The translations under genes were made by a program, and so were the position numbers. This document shows positions 16,737-25,758 of a DNA stretch of 64,000 nt, piece by piece. The DNA is taken from the NCBI GenBank assembly GCA_018712705.1, contig DVGM01000033.1, positions 15,802 through 79,801 of the forward strand. Reading direction: 5' to 3'. The stretch is from Aphodousia faecalis. Its GTDB lineage: Bacteria > Pseudomonadota > Gammaproteobacteria > Burkholderiales > Burkholderiaceae_F. Under the pieces are notes generated by a model. The model was given only the letters and a program-made list of their open reading frames with translations, did no database searches and was not told where the DNA came from. Each line of letters opens with the position of its first letter. The stretch's first letter is position 1.

Positions 16737-17921
16737 ATGAAATTAATTAAACGTATTGAAGAATTAACACCGGAATTTACCGCCATAAGACGTGATTTTC
16801 ATAAATACCCCGAAGTCGGTCATCAGGAGAATGTAACCGCTGAAAAAATTGCCAATTATCTTCGTCAATGGGGTTATCAGGTTCATACGAAAATTGCCGG
16901 TACCGGTGTCGTAGCTCTTTTAAAATGCGGAGACTCATCCAAGTGCCTTTCTATTCGGGCGGATATGGATGCATTGCCGATTGAAGAAGCTAATTGTTTT
17001 GCTCATGCTTCCGTCAATAAGGGGGTGATGCATGCTTGTGGTCATGACGGCCATATGACGATGGCTCTTTTAGCCGCCAGATATCTTGCTGAGACCCAAC
17101 ACTTCAACGGTACGGTTCAATTTATTTTTCAGCCCTGTGAAGAACAAGACGGAGGAGCCAGTGATATGGTCAATGACGGTCTGTTTGAGCGATTCCCGAC
17201 AGACTGCATGATTGCCTGCCATAATTGGCCGGACGTTCCTCAAGGAAAAATTGCCCTCAATAGGCAAACCATAATGGCCAGCTGCAATGCTTTCAGAATC
17301 CTTGTCCGAGGTCGCGGAGCCCACGGCGCCATGCCCGATAACGGGATTGATCCCCTTTTTGTCGCCGTCCAAATTGCCAATAGCCTTCAAGGAATCATCA
17401 CCCGTATAAAGCGTCCTATTGATCCAGCTGTGCTATCCATTTGCAAAATCACTGCCGGGGAAACTTATAACGTTATTGCTGATACGGCTGAAATTGAAGG
17501 AACGGTAAGAACCTTTTCAGAAGATGTGACAAACCTTATTGCCGATCATATGCAAAAGATTGCTTCACATGTAGCCTGTGCGTTCGGCGCGACGGCCGAA
17601 GTCAACTTCATCCGTCAAGTACCACCCGTAACGAATAACCCTCAATGGGTCGATCAAATACAAAACGCCGCGACAGAGGTATTAGGTCAAGAGGCGGTCC
17701 TTATACAAGAGCCGGTTATGCCCTCTGAGGATTTTGGTGTATTTCTAAAACACTGCCCTGGCGCACTCTTTTTTATCGGTAACGGCGAGGGCAAACACAG
17801 ACAAGAGGGACATGGCCCCGGTCCCTGCGCCCTTCACAATCCGTCTTATGATTTCAACGACGCCATTCTGCCTGTGGGAGCCAGTATTTTTGCCCGAATC
17901 GCAGAAAACTATCTTTCCTAA
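16737..17921 (+). CDS. M20D-family amidohydrolase (aminoacylase/hippurate hydrolase-like)
   Basis: 394-residue metal-dependent hydrolase that removes acyl groups from N-acyl amino acids or cleaves related amides. Seen: HKYPEVGHQE, SIRADMDALPIEE, metal-site Cys in MHACGHDGHMTM (about residue 100), FQPCEEQDGGASDM, the dimerisation domain 'GRGAHGAMPDNGIDP', and a C-terminal MPSEDFGVF and SYDFNDAILPVG. No signal peptide. Convergent with a paralogue whose stop lies five bases away. Exact substrate unknown; AbgA-, HipO- and aminoacylase-type activities all fit. Confidence 0.87.
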   Translation: MKLIKRIEELTPEFTAIRRDFHKYPEVGHQENVTAEKIANYLRQWGYQVHTKIAGTGVVALLKCGDSSKCLSIRADMDALPIEEANCFAHASVNKGVMHACGHDGHMTMALLAARYLAETQHFNGTVQFIFQPCEEQDGGASDMVNDGLFERFPTDCMIACHNWPDVPQGKIALNRQTIMASCNAFRILVRGRGAHGAMPDNGIDPLFVAVQIANSLQGIITRIKRPIDPAVLSICKITAGETYNVIADTAEIEGTVRTFSEDVTNLIADHMQKIASHVACAFGATAEVNFIRQVPPVTNNPQWVDQIQNAATEVLGQEAVLIQEPVMPSEDFGVFLKHCPGALFFIGNGEGKHRQEGHGPGPCALHNPSYDFNDAILPVGASIFARIAENYLS

Positions 17922-17925
17922 AGTG

Positions 17926-19122
17926 TTAGGCGTTAACCGCCTTTAAGCGGTTTAAAGCAATAAGAACCATCAATGTTGAGCCGTAGAGAGTCGCCTCGTC
18001 ATTGAAATCAAACTCACACTCATGAAGACTGGCCGTGTGCTTCGGATCTCGAATTCCTAAACGGAACAAACAACCGGGGCACACTTGAGTCATAAAGGCA
18101 AAATCTTCCGCTGTCATCTGTTGGGAAGCGGGCTTTAAGCCCTCCTCTCCCAACCAATTCCGAACAATCTCCTTAACGGCTAATGCTTGTTGTTCATGAT
18201 TTAAAAGGGCTGGATATAAGCGCGTGTAGTGACACTGAGCCCGGGCTCCGTAGGCACTCGCAACACCTTCAGCAATTTCACCCAAACGCTGTTGCACCCG
18301 ATCCTGAACATCAGGCTCAAAACTTCTGCAGGTGCCAATCAGTTTGGCTGTTTGAGGCAGAACACTGGATCCGTTTTCATCACCCGCTAAAATCGCTCCA
18401 AAACTGACGACCGCACCTTGCAACGGATTAACGTTGCGGCTCACAATAGACTGAGCGCTAACAACAATTTGTGAAGCTACCAACACACTGTCAACGGCCA
18501 CTTGCGGTTTCGCCCCATGTCCTCCCCGACCGGTAACATCAATGGTGAAAATATCCGCGGCCGCCATGATATACCCCGGATCAATGCCTATCTGCCCAAC
18601 ATCAAGCGTGGGCTCACAATGGGTAGCATAGATTTCCGCAATCGGAAACTTTTCAAATAAGCCGTTTTCTACCATTAAGCGGGCGCCCGCATAACCCTCT
18701 TCTCCCGGCTGGAAAATAACGGCAACACTGCCTTCAAAATCTCTGTGTGATGCAAGGAAACGACATGCGCCCAAAGCGACAGTCATATGCCCATCATGTC
18801 CGCATGAGTGAGCACGTTTTTCATTAACTGAGGCGTACTCGGCCCCACTTTGCTCCAATAAGGGCAAGGCATCCATATCTGCCCTCAATCCAATCCAGTT
18901 ATCGCTTTTCTTTTTCCCATGAATGACGGCGACCAACGCGGAAGAACCAAACCCTTTATGGATTTCATCTACGCCATAAGAACGTAACTCTTTTTCAATA
19001 AAGGCCGACGTTTCCGGCAATTGAAGACCGATCTCAGGATGTTGATGCAAATGGTGACGACAAGCATTTAATTGCGCCGACTTTTCCGATAAAAATTGTT
19101 GGATCTCTTGAGCACTGTACAT
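17926..19122 (-). CDS. M20D-family amidohydrolase, paralogue of the convergent gene
   Basis: 398 residues with the same architecture: HQHPEIGLQLPET, LRADMDALPLLEQ, HSCGHDGHMTV metal-site Cys, FQPGEEGYAGARLMVENGLF, GRGGHGAKPQVAVDS, TAEDFAFM and EFDFNDEATLYG. It keeps the usual FQPGEE, whereas its neighbour has FQPCEE. Preceded by AGGAGAAACAGAA before ATG 19122. The tail-to-tail arrangement with a same-family gene suggests an old duplication. Substrate unknown. Confidence 0.87.
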   Translation of the reverse strand: MYSAQEIQQFLSEKSAQLNACRHHLHQHPEIGLQLPETSAFIEKELRSYGVDEIHKGFGSSALVAVIHGKKKSDNWIGLRADMDALPLLEQSGAEYASVNEKRAHSCGHDGHMTVALGACRFLASHRDFEGSVAVIFQPGEEGYAGARLMVENGLFEKFPIAEIYATHCEPTLDVGQIGIDPGYIMAAADIFTIDVTGRGGHGAKPQVAVDSVLVASQIVVSAQSIVSRNVNPLQGAVVSFGAILAGDENGSSVLPQTAKLIGTCRSFEPDVQDRVQQRLGEIAEGVASAYGARAQCHYTRLYPALLNHEQQALAVKEIVRNWLGEEGLKPASQQMTAEDFAFMTQVCPGCLFRLGIRDPKHTASLHECEFDFNDEATLYGSTLMVLIALNRLKAVNA

Positions 19123-19204
19123 TTCTGTTTCTCCTGATAAGGACTAGAAAACAATCTTAAGCGCAATGATTTCATTGTGTTTTAAAAAATCTCACAGGCG
19201 TAAG

Positions 19205-19230
19205 AACTTATCCTTAGCGATAAGTTTTTT
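19205..19230. promoter_or_regulatory. Inverted repeat with T-run in divergent region
   Basis: AACTTATC (19205-19212) and GATAAGTT (19219-19226), 6-base loop, followed by TTTT. Lies between the divergent amidohydrolase and RidA genes, so it may be an operator for both or a leader attenuator for RidA. Confidence 0.4.
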
Positions 19231-19374
19231 AATACGTATGCTTCTGACATTTCCTAAAGTGGTGTCTTCTTAAATGCTTCGGCTGTAAAAATGGGGAAAA
19301 TGCGATTAAAAGCAAAGTATTTGTTTTTAATCGTCTTAAACTTCTATTAACTTTAGTGACATTGGAGAAAAATA

Positions 19375-19758
19375 ATGAAGTTGGTTTGTCCTCCGTTTAA
19401 AGGCGAAAATAAGGGCCACTACAGTGCCGGTGTTATTTCCAAAGGTATGCTCTATGTTTCGGGGCAACTGTCCATAGATCCGGATACTCGAGAAGTCTGC
19501 AAAGGTGACATCAAAGACCACACGCGACTCGCTTTAGATAATGTTGATCGAGTTTTAAAGGAAGCTGGCGTCAGGCGCGATCAAGTGGTATTTTGCCGCG
19601 TCTACACCCCTAGTGTCGAATATTGGGGACCCATCAACGAAGTCTATGCGGAATTTTTCGGTGATCACAAACCTGGCCGCGTCGTTGTTTCTACTACAGA
19701 TCTTCATTTCGGTTGTTTAGTTGAAATTGAGGCAATCGCCGAAATGGATGAAGATTAA
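19375..19758 (+). CDS. RidA-family protein (YjgF/YER057c/UK114)
   Basis: 127-residue small trimeric deaminase-family protein; RidA proteins hydrolyse reactive enamine/imine intermediates from PLP enzymes. Seen: GHYSAGVISKGMLYVSGQLSIDPDT, LDNVDRVLKEAG, RVYTPSVEYWGPINEVYAEFF and the Arg-containing GRVVVSTTDLHFGCLVEIEAIA, where the Arg aligns with the substrate-carboxylate Arg of RidA. The C-terminal strand is complete. ATG 19375 follows GGAGAAAAATA. Isolated gene, near two amidohydrolases; subfamily and substrate are not resolved. Confidence 0.87.
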   Translation: MKLVCPPFKGENKGHYSAGVISKGMLYVSGQLSIDPDTREVCKGDIKDHTRLALDNVDRVLKEAGVRRDQVVFCRVYTPSVEYWGPINEVYAEFFGDHKPGRVVVSTTDLHFGCLVEIEAIAEMDED

Positions 19759-20165
19759 CCTTTGCGACTCGTTTTCAAAGAGAGTGTGACAAAAGTCTCT
19801 TATTTAAGCAGGGGCGCAGTTAACACTCTCTTGGTTTATCCATTGAAATTCTTAAATAAAAAGCTGGCACTGAGAGCAGAGCCCATAATGCGCTGGGTGG
19901 TTGATCATTATTTGATTATTGGTTTTGGTAACCTACTCTTTTATTCAAAAATTTTCTTACCCAAAATTCAATTATTAAAAAATGACACCTAGATGACAGA
20001 TACAGTTTCCTCAATGTTCCGCTATCTCATTGTTTCTTAAAATTTATTTCATTTCGAATAAGTTTTGTACTTATTTCTTTGTCACCGAATCTTCACCTAA
20101 ACGTCGAAATTCTTTCATAAGCGCCTTCAATAATTTCACCCATTATTGATAGGAATTCCGTTTTC
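19759..20165. other. Intergenic region upstream of phosphonate island, with weak PhoB-like repeat
   Basis: About 400 bases, AT-rich. A 76-codon frame at 19762-19992 has no Shine-Dalgarno or recognisable similarity and I do not accept it. At 20079-20085 and 20090-20096, TTGTCAC and TCTTCAC are spaced 11 bp apart like the two half-sites of a Pho box (consensus CTGTCAT-N4-CTGTCAY), but the match is poor. It lies 70 bp before the ATPase start. Confidence 0.3.
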
Positions 20166-20987
20166 ATGCTCGAATTGCGACATATCTCAAAACGTTTCGG
20201 TGACCGTGAGATTCTCTCTGATATTTCTTTGAGTATTAACCAAGGCGAAATTGTTTCAATTCTTGGACCTTCCGGGTGCGGGAAAACGACTTTGTTGAAT
20301 TTGATCTTGGGCTTAACGGACTTAACGGAAGGCCAGTTAATTTACGATGGAGAAGATCTCAGTCACGTTTCCATGAAAGACCGTGGCTTTAACATTGTTT
20401 TCCAGGATTTCGCGCTTTTCCCCAATTTAAACGCACGAGAAAACATTCTCTATGGTCTGAGAAACAATCCTAATGCCTCTACTCGTGAAGAAGTCAGTGA
20501 TCTAATTGATTTACTTGGCTTGAGAAAACACCTCGATCAACGCATCGATGAACTGTCGGGCGGACAAAAACAACGCGTAGCCATTGCTCGAACGCTCGTT
20601 TTAAAGCCTCGCCTTTTGCTTTTGGATGAACCGCTTTCTGCACTTGATGGCATCATTAAAGAGTCCATTAAAGAAAGAATCCGCACGGTCGCGCGTCAAT
20701 ATAAGCTGACCACATTGATTGTGACTCACGACCCGGAAGAGGCTCTAACGTTATCCGATCGAGTTCTCATCATTAACGAAGGCAAAATCGCACAGTTTGC
20801 TGATCCGCAAACGATTATCAGCAATCCGGCCAATGACTTTATCCGACAATTTATTTTGTCGCAGCTCAACATTAAGCGAAGCAATATTCTGAAGCTTTTT
20901 AGCGAAAGTTTGCCCCAAACAACACCTGCATCATCCCGAATTGCCAAACCTCAACCCTTTCAAGCATTCGGTCAAGCCGTCGCTTAA
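20166..20987 (+). CDS. phnT: ABC transporter ATPase, probable 2-aminoethylphosphonate importer
   Basis: 273-residue ATPase of the Fe3+/spermidine/AEP import class. Seen: Walker A LGPSGCGKTTLL (about residues 35-46), Q-loop IVFQDFALFPNLNARENI, signature LSGGQKQRVAIARTL, Walker B LLLLDEPLSALD and the switch His in VTHDPEEALTLSDRV. First gene of a five-gene plus-strand run that ends in phnW and phnX, which is the reason for assigning AEP as substrate; the domain alone would also fit iron or thiamine import. The next gene starts 15 bases downstream. Confidence 0.85.
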   Translation: MLELRHISKRFGDREILSDISLSINQGEIVSILGPSGCGKTTLLNLILGLTDLTEGQLIYDGEDLSHVSMKDRGFNIVFQDFALFPNLNARENILYGLRNNPNASTREEVSDLIDLLGLRKHLDQRIDELSGGQKQRVAIARTLVLKPRLLLLDEPLSALDGIIKESIKERIRTVARQYKLTTLIVTHDPEEALTLSDRVLIINEGKIAQFADPQTIISNPANDFIRQFILSQLNIKRSNILKLFSESLPQTTPASSRIAKPQPFQAFGQAVA

Positions 20988-21002
20988 TGGAGAGGAATTT
21001 CT

Positions 21003-22718
21003 ATGCTAGCGGCATTATTCGGTAAAGGACAAAAAGAACTAAAAGTTCTTTATATCCTCATCACGCTCACATTAGCGGCTATTTTGCTTTATCCGCTGGG
21101 CTGTGTTTTATTTCAATCCGTTCTAACCAAAGAGGGCGGCATTGGACTGGCCAATTACACCTCCCTGCTTTCACAAAGCAGTTTTTGGACGGCTTTAGCC
21201 AACAGCTTCACCGTTTCCGGTATTTCAGTAGCCATTGCGACTTTGATGGCCTTTTTCTGCGCATACGGTCTTCACTTTACAAGAATTCGCCCTGGCGTAA
21301 AAAAAGTTATTCAAATCATCGTCCTGCTGCCGCTTTTTTTGCCATCCATCACATACGGTTTTGCTGTCATCTACTCATTCGGCCGTTTAGGGCTAATCAG
21401 TCAATTGATCGTCCCTCCCCCTTTTTCCATCTATGGCTTCTGGGGGCTACTGATTGCCGATGTTATTTATACGCTGCCGCCGGCTTTTCTGATTCTTTAT
21501 AACGCCTTTTTTTACGTTGATCGTAACTTTATTACAGTCTCCAAATTGATGGGAGACGGTCCATGGCAAACTTTTTACATGACCGCCATCCGACCGGTTG
21601 TCGGCTCACTTCTATCTGCTTTTATCCTGAGTTTCTTCCTTTCGTTTACCGATTTCGGCATCCCGGTATCCATTGCAGGCGAATATGAAGTCATCGCCAC
21701 GCAGCTTTATACAACCATGATGGGCGCCATTCCGAACTTTGGCGAAGGGGCTGTTATCGCCATGGCAATGCTTGTGCCCTCGGTTGCCTCCGTTGTTATG
21801 CTGCGTTGGGTTGATCGCTTTAATTTTCGATACAACAAAATTTCTAAAGCCGAAGTCTCGACGAACGCATTTAGAGATGCTCTGTACCTGCTTTACTACG
21901 TACTCATTTCACTTGCGCTGTTATCCGTTTTTGTCGTGATGTTTGTTGTGCCTTTCGTGAAACAATGGCCTTATCAGCCTTACTTCACGTTGGATGTCAT
22001 CACTCGTATTGTCAGTGACAGCTCTATCTGGCAAGTCTATGAACACTCCATCGGCGTCGCTCTCGTCTCGGCAGCTGTCGGCACGATTTTCTGTTACGCC
22101 GCTGCTTTGGTTAAGGCTCGATCACAACTGCCCTCATGGTGTCAAACCACAATGGACTCCTTTGCCATGATCACCAACACCGTTCCGGGCATGGTGCTTG
22201 GTATCGGATTTCTCTTTGCCATGAGCGGTACGCCTTTGGCCAATACATTCACCATTTTGGTGTTAGCCAACCTCGTGCACTTCCTTACCACGCCATACAT
22301 GATGGCTACCTCCGCACTTTCAAAAATGAATGCCGGCTGGGAAACAACGGGGGCTTTAATGGGCGACAGTTGGATAAAAACAGTCTCTCGCGTCATTGTC
22401 CCGAACTCTTTGCCGACGCTGTTGCAAATGTTCCAGTACTTCTTCGTCAGTGCCATGGTCACCATCAGCGCTGTTGTGTTCCTCACGGGCGCGCGCACGA
22501 TGCTTTTAACAACAAAAATTAAAGAACTTCAATACTTTGAAAAATTTGAAGAAATCTTTGTTTTATCCCTTTTAGTTTTCCTTACTAACGTGGCTGCGAA
22601 GCTCATTTTCGACGCTCTGACCAGTTACGTGCAAACCCATCACGGTCAAGGCTTATTGACCAGATTAAAAACCTTTTTCCAATCCGCTACGACTCGCAAA
22701 GCGAATCAGTCGATCTAA
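21003..22718 (+). CDS. Fused ABC permease, probable 2-aminoethylphosphonate importer
   Basis: 571 residues with two permease halves of about six helices each (residues 15-290 and 300-560), a ThiP/FbpB-like arrangement as in the PhnU-type AEP importers that use one long permease. EAA-loop-like sequences occur twice: 'KLMGDGPWQTFYMTAIRPVVGS' and 'ALMGDSWIKTVSRVIVPNSLP'. Membrane segments are evident throughout. It lies between the ATPase and the binding lipoprotein with gaps of 15 and 18 bases. Substrate comes from context. Confidence 0.85.
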   Translation: MLAALFGKGQKELKVLYILITLTLAAILLYPLGCVLFQSVLTKEGGIGLANYTSLLSQSSFWTALANSFTVSGISVAIATLMAFFCAYGLHFTRIRPGVKKVIQIIVLLPLFLPSITYGFAVIYSFGRLGLISQLIVPPPFSIYGFWGLLIADVIYTLPPAFLILYNAFFYVDRNFITVSKLMGDGPWQTFYMTAIRPVVGSLLSAFILSFFLSFTDFGIPVSIAGEYEVIATQLYTTMMGAIPNFGEGAVIAMAMLVPSVASVVMLRWVDRFNFRYNKISKAEVSTNAFRDALYLLYYVLISLALLSVFVVMFVVPFVKQWPYQPYFTLDVITRIVSDSSIWQVYEHSIGVALVSAAVGTIFCYAAALVKARSQLPSWCQTTMDSFAMITNTVPGMVLGIGFLFAMSGTPLANTFTILVLANLVHFLTTPYMMATSALSKMNAGWETTGALMGDSWIKTVSRVIVPNSLPTLLQMFQYFFVSAMVTISAVVFLTGARTMLLTTKIKELQYFEKFEEIFVLSLLVFLTNVAAKLIFDALTSYVQTHHGQGLLTRLKTFFQSATTRKANQSI

Positions 22719-22736
22719 TAATTAAGGAGTTAACGT

Positions 22737-23756
22737 ATGAAACGCATCTCTGTTCTTTCCCTCTCGGTTTTAACCGCTGCTGTTTTGGGGTTGTCGGCCT
22801 GCAGCGACAATGGTGATGCCCAAAACAAGAAGACAGCTGCAACATCAGAACCCGCCAAACAAGTGGTGATCTACACCAACGCTGACGAAGAAGCACAACA
22901 AGCGATGAAAAATGCGCTCGATAACAATGGCTTCAAGGGTGCCTATCTGATGCAGTCCTTTGGCACCTCTGAGTTGGGCGGGAAGATCGCTGCTGAAGGA
23001 AAGAATATTGAAGCCGATTTGGTCACGATCAGCACTTATTATTTGGACAGTTTCCAAAAGAAAAATCAGATGTTCCAAAATTTGACGTTTAAGACCGAAC
23101 CGATTAATCCCACCCCCTCTTACTACGCTCCGATTTTAGGCAATACGGGTGCTCTTTTCGTCAATACTCAAGTTCTCAAGGAATCTGGTCTGCCGGCTCC
23201 CAAGGCCATTGCCGACCTGGCTAAACCGGAATACGCGGGTCACATCTCCGTACCTGACATCATGGGTTCATCCACTTCCTGGCTGATGACCCAAGCTGTA
23301 CTGTCTGCCGAGGGTGAAGAACAAGGTGCTAAGACCATCGCTGCCATCGAAAAGAACGCAGGTGCTCATTTGGAAAAATCGGGTTCCGCTCCTTTAAAGA
23401 AACTGCGCGCCGGTGAAGTGGCCGTCGGTTTCGGACTGCGTCATCAAGCCGTTGCTGATAAAGCTAAGGGCTTGCCGATTGATTACATCGATCCCGTTGA
23501 AGGCAATTTCCAGCTTCAAGAAGCCATCGCTGTTGTTGATAAGGGCGACAAGACCAATCCTAATGCTCAAAAGATGGCTGAAACCATCATCAAACATGGT
23601 CGTACGGAACTTTTGAAGTACTACCCGGTTGCTTTGTACAAGGGTGAGACGGTTTCGGCTGAAAATAAACCGGCCAATCCCAAAATGTACAAGGAAGCAT
23701 TGACTGTTGAATTGCTTGAAGCTCACCAAAAATTAGTTAAAGGTCAAAATAAATAA
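22737..23756 (+). CDS. phnS: Substrate-binding lipoprotein, probable 2-aminoethylphosphonate binder
   Basis: 339 residues with a lipoprotein signal, lipobox LSAC at about residues 19-22, then a Ser/Asn linker typical of a tethered binding protein. The mature part VVIYTNADEEAQQAM, EAEGKNIEADLVTISTYY-like region, NTGALFVN and VGFGLRHQAV fits the Fe3+/AEP-type binding family (PhnS2-like). ATG 22737 has AAGGAG seven bases upstream. Followed by a strong hairpin before phnW. Being a lipoprotein in a Gram-negative is somewhat unusual for a periplasmic binder but not rare. Confidence 0.85.
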   Translation: MKRISVLSLSVLTAAVLGLSACSDNGDAQNKKTAATSEPAKQVVIYTNADEEAQQAMKNALDNNGFKGAYLMQSFGTSELGGKIAAEGKNIEADLVTISTYYLDSFQKKNQMFQNLTFKTEPINPTPSYYAPILGNTGALFVNTQVLKESGLPAPKAIADLAKPEYAGHISVPDIMGSSTSWLMTQAVLSAEGEEQGAKTIAAIEKNAGAHLEKSGSAPLKKLRAGEVAVGFGLRHQAVADKAKGLPIDYIDPVEGNFQLQEAIAVVDKGDKTNPNAQKMAETIIKHGRTELLKYYPVALYKGETVSAENKPANPKMYKEALTVELLEAHQKLVKGQNK

Positions 23757-23779
23757 TCCTTTTTCCTATATGGCGAAAT

Positions 23780-23804
23780 GCGGGACGATTTTTTTTCGTC
23801 CCGC
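23780..23804 (+). other. Intercistronic hairpin between phnS and phnW
   Basis: Perfect 9-bp arms GCGGGACGA (23780-23788) and TCGTCCCGC (23796-23804) with a 7-T loop. No U-tract follows, so it is more likely a message-stabilising or partial-termination element separating binding-protein and catabolic expression. Confidence 0.65.
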
Positions 23805-23830
23805 AACCTCTTAGAAACACTGGAAAAATC

Positions 23831-24949
23831 ATGACTATTCAAGATCCGAATACTTACAAATTACTCACCCCCGGCCCTCTCACCTCCTCATTGACAGTGC
23901 GTGAGGAAATGCTTGTCGACCGATGCACATGGGATAAAGACTACAAGGAAATGACCCAGGAAGTGCGTCGCTCATTGCTTGAATTGGCTCACGCCGATCC
24001 TAATGAATATACAACTGTTTTGATGCAAGGCAGCGGCACATTTGGTGTTGAATCCGTGCTCTCGTCCATCCCTGGAGCCGATGATTGTGTTTTGGTCCTT
24101 GTCAATGGCGCCTACACCGAACGCATGTGCCAAATCCTTACCTACCACCACATCCATTTCAAACGGTTGGATTTTGCTTGGGACAGTATTCCGGATGCTA
24201 AAAAAGTTGACGAATTTCTAGCGAATAATCCTGATGTGACGATGGTTGCCATGGTGCACAGCGAAACCACAACCGGCATTTTAAATGACATCGCTGCCGT
24301 GGGTTCAGTTGTAAAGGCGGCCGGTAAAACCTTTGTTGTTGATGCCATGAGTTCCTTTGGCGGCGTGGATATCAACGTGCCCGAAGTCGGCATTGACTTC
24401 CTTATTTCTTCGGCTAATAAATGCATTCAAGGCGTTCCCGGTTTCTCGTTTATTATCGCCAATATAGAAAAACTACAAGCCAGTAAAGGCAATGCCCGTT
24501 CTTTGTCTTTGGATCTTTACGATCAATGGCGCGTTATGGAAAAAGACGGTGGAAAATGGCGTTTTACCTCTCCGACTCACGTCGTTGCCGCATTTCATCG
24601 CGCAATCGCAGAGTTAAAAGCCGAAGGCGGCATTGCCGCTCGTCACACTCGCTATGCTCAATGCAACAAGATGCTTCGTGACGGAATGAAAGAACTTGGA
24701 TTTGATGCCTACATTGACGCCGCTCATCAAGGGCCGATCATCACAACATTCTTTTATCCTGAAAATGCCAATTTCACATTTGCCGGTATGTATGACTATT
24801 TGAAGAACCATGGTTACGTCATCTATCCGGGCAAACTTACCGAGCGTGACACCTTCCGTTTGGGCAATATCGGTGAAATTTACGAAGAAGACGTTAAACG
24901 TGTTCTAGCAATTTTCAAAGCTTATTTAGACGAGGTTAGCCATGCCTAA
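23831..24949 (+). CDS. phnW: 2-aminoethylphosphonate--pyruvate transaminase
   Basis: 372-residue PLP class-V aminotransferase: 2-AEP plus pyruvate gives phosphonoacetaldehyde plus alanine. Seen: N-terminal KLLTPGPLTSSLTVREEM, D(H)CTWDKDYKEM region, QGSGTFGVESVLSSIPG, VDAMSSFGGVDIN with the cofactor Asp, and the PLP-binding Lys in SSANKCIQGVPGFSF. C-terminal YVIYPGKLTERDTFRLGNIG is characteristic. It overlaps phnX by eight bases, so the two are translationally coupled. Confidence 0.96.
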   Translation: MTIQDPNTYKLLTPGPLTSSLTVREEMLVDRCTWDKDYKEMTQEVRRSLLELAHADPNEYTTVLMQGSGTFGVESVLSSIPGADDCVLVLVNGAYTERMCQILTYHHIHFKRLDFAWDSIPDAKKVDEFLANNPDVTMVAMVHSETTTGILNDIAAVGSVVKAAGKTFVVDAMSSFGGVDINVPEVGIDFLISSANKCIQGVPGFSFIIANIEKLQASKGNARSLSLDLYDQWRVMEKDGGKWRFTSPTHVVAAFHRAIAELKAEGGIAARHTRYAQCNKMLRDGMKELGFDAYIDAAHQGPIITTFFYPENANFTFAGMYDYLKNHGYVIYPGKLTERDTFRLGNIGEIYEEDVKRVLAIFKAYLDEVSHA

Positions 24950-25736
24950 CATTCAAGCCGTGATTTTTGACTGGGCCGGTACAACCGTTGATTTCGGCTC
25001 AACAAGTCCTGTCAGCGCCTTCATGGAGGCTTTTCGTCGTGCGGGCATTGAAGTCACCGATGAAGAAACTCGTGCCCCGATGGGTCTTTTAAAGCGTGAC
25101 CACATTCGCACGATGCTGCGCATGCCGCGCATTGAAAAAGCCTGGGAAGAACGCTACAAGCGTATTCCCAATTCCGATGATGTTGAAGCCCTCTACGCTG
25201 ACTTTGAACCGGCGTTGATGGCTGTGCTACCTCAGCATTGTGACATTAAGCCCTATGTCTTGGACGCGGTTGCCGCTTTGCGTCAAAAGGGCATCAAGAT
25301 TGGTTCGACCACCGGTTTTACCGCTTCCATGATGGAAGTCGTCGCTCGTGAAGCATCGAAGGCTGGCTACAACCCTGACATGCTTGTAACCGCAGATGAC
25401 ACCGGCGGTTTTGGCCGCCCTTGGCCTTACATGGTATTTGAAAATATGAAGCGCCTCGGGCTTCAAGACGTTCGTCGCATTGTTAAAGTCGGTGATACTG
25501 TATCTGACATGCGCGAAGGTAAAAATGCCGGGTTAATTGCCGTTGGCGTCACGGAAGGCAGTTCTATCATTGGCTTAGACAAAGCCTCCTGGGATAAATT
25601 GCCCTCTCTGGAACAATTTGCCCTTCGTAAAAAAGCTCGTGAAATGTTCTTTGCCAACGGTGCTGATTTTGTTATTGACACCATGGAAGAACTGCCCAAA
25701 TTAATTGAAGCCATTGAAAATGGCGAGAAAGCCTAA
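24942..25736 (+). CDS. phnX: Phosphonoacetaldehyde hydrolase (phosphonatase)
   Basis: 264-residue HAD-superfamily enzyme that cleaves the C-P bond of phosphonoacetaldehyde, giving acetaldehyde and phosphate. Seen: nucleophile motif VIFDWAGTTVDFGS, cap-domain Schiff-base Lys in MGLLKRDHIRTML (about residue 50), GSTTGFTASMM, and VKVGDTVSDMREGKNAG for Mg2+. Overlaps phnW. With PhnW it forms the complete two-step phosphonatase pathway, here linked to its own importer. Confidence 0.96.
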   Translation: MPNIQAVIFDWAGTTVDFGSTSPVSAFMEAFRRAGIEVTDEETRAPMGLLKRDHIRTMLRMPRIEKAWEERYKRIPNSDDVEALYADFEPALMAVLPQHCDIKPYVLDAVAALRQKGIKIGSTTGFTASMMEVVAREASKAGYNPDMLVTADDTGGFGRPWPYMVFENMKRLGLQDVRRIVKVGDTVSDMREGKNAGLIAVGVTEGSSIIGLDKASWDKLPSLEQFALRKKAREMFFANGADFVIDTMEELPKLIEAIENGEKA

Positions 25737-25758
25737 AAAGCTTAAATTCTGAGCTTTG

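Noticed and set aside
19762..19992. 76-codon plus-strand frame after ridA
   Set aside because: Non-ATG-like context, no Shine-Dalgarno, no recognisable domain, AT-rich composition of an intergenic region.
23780..23804. Hairpin after phnS as a full terminator
   Set aside because: No U-tract after the stem and phnW follows 26 bases later with no new promoter seen; treated as an intercistronic element instead.
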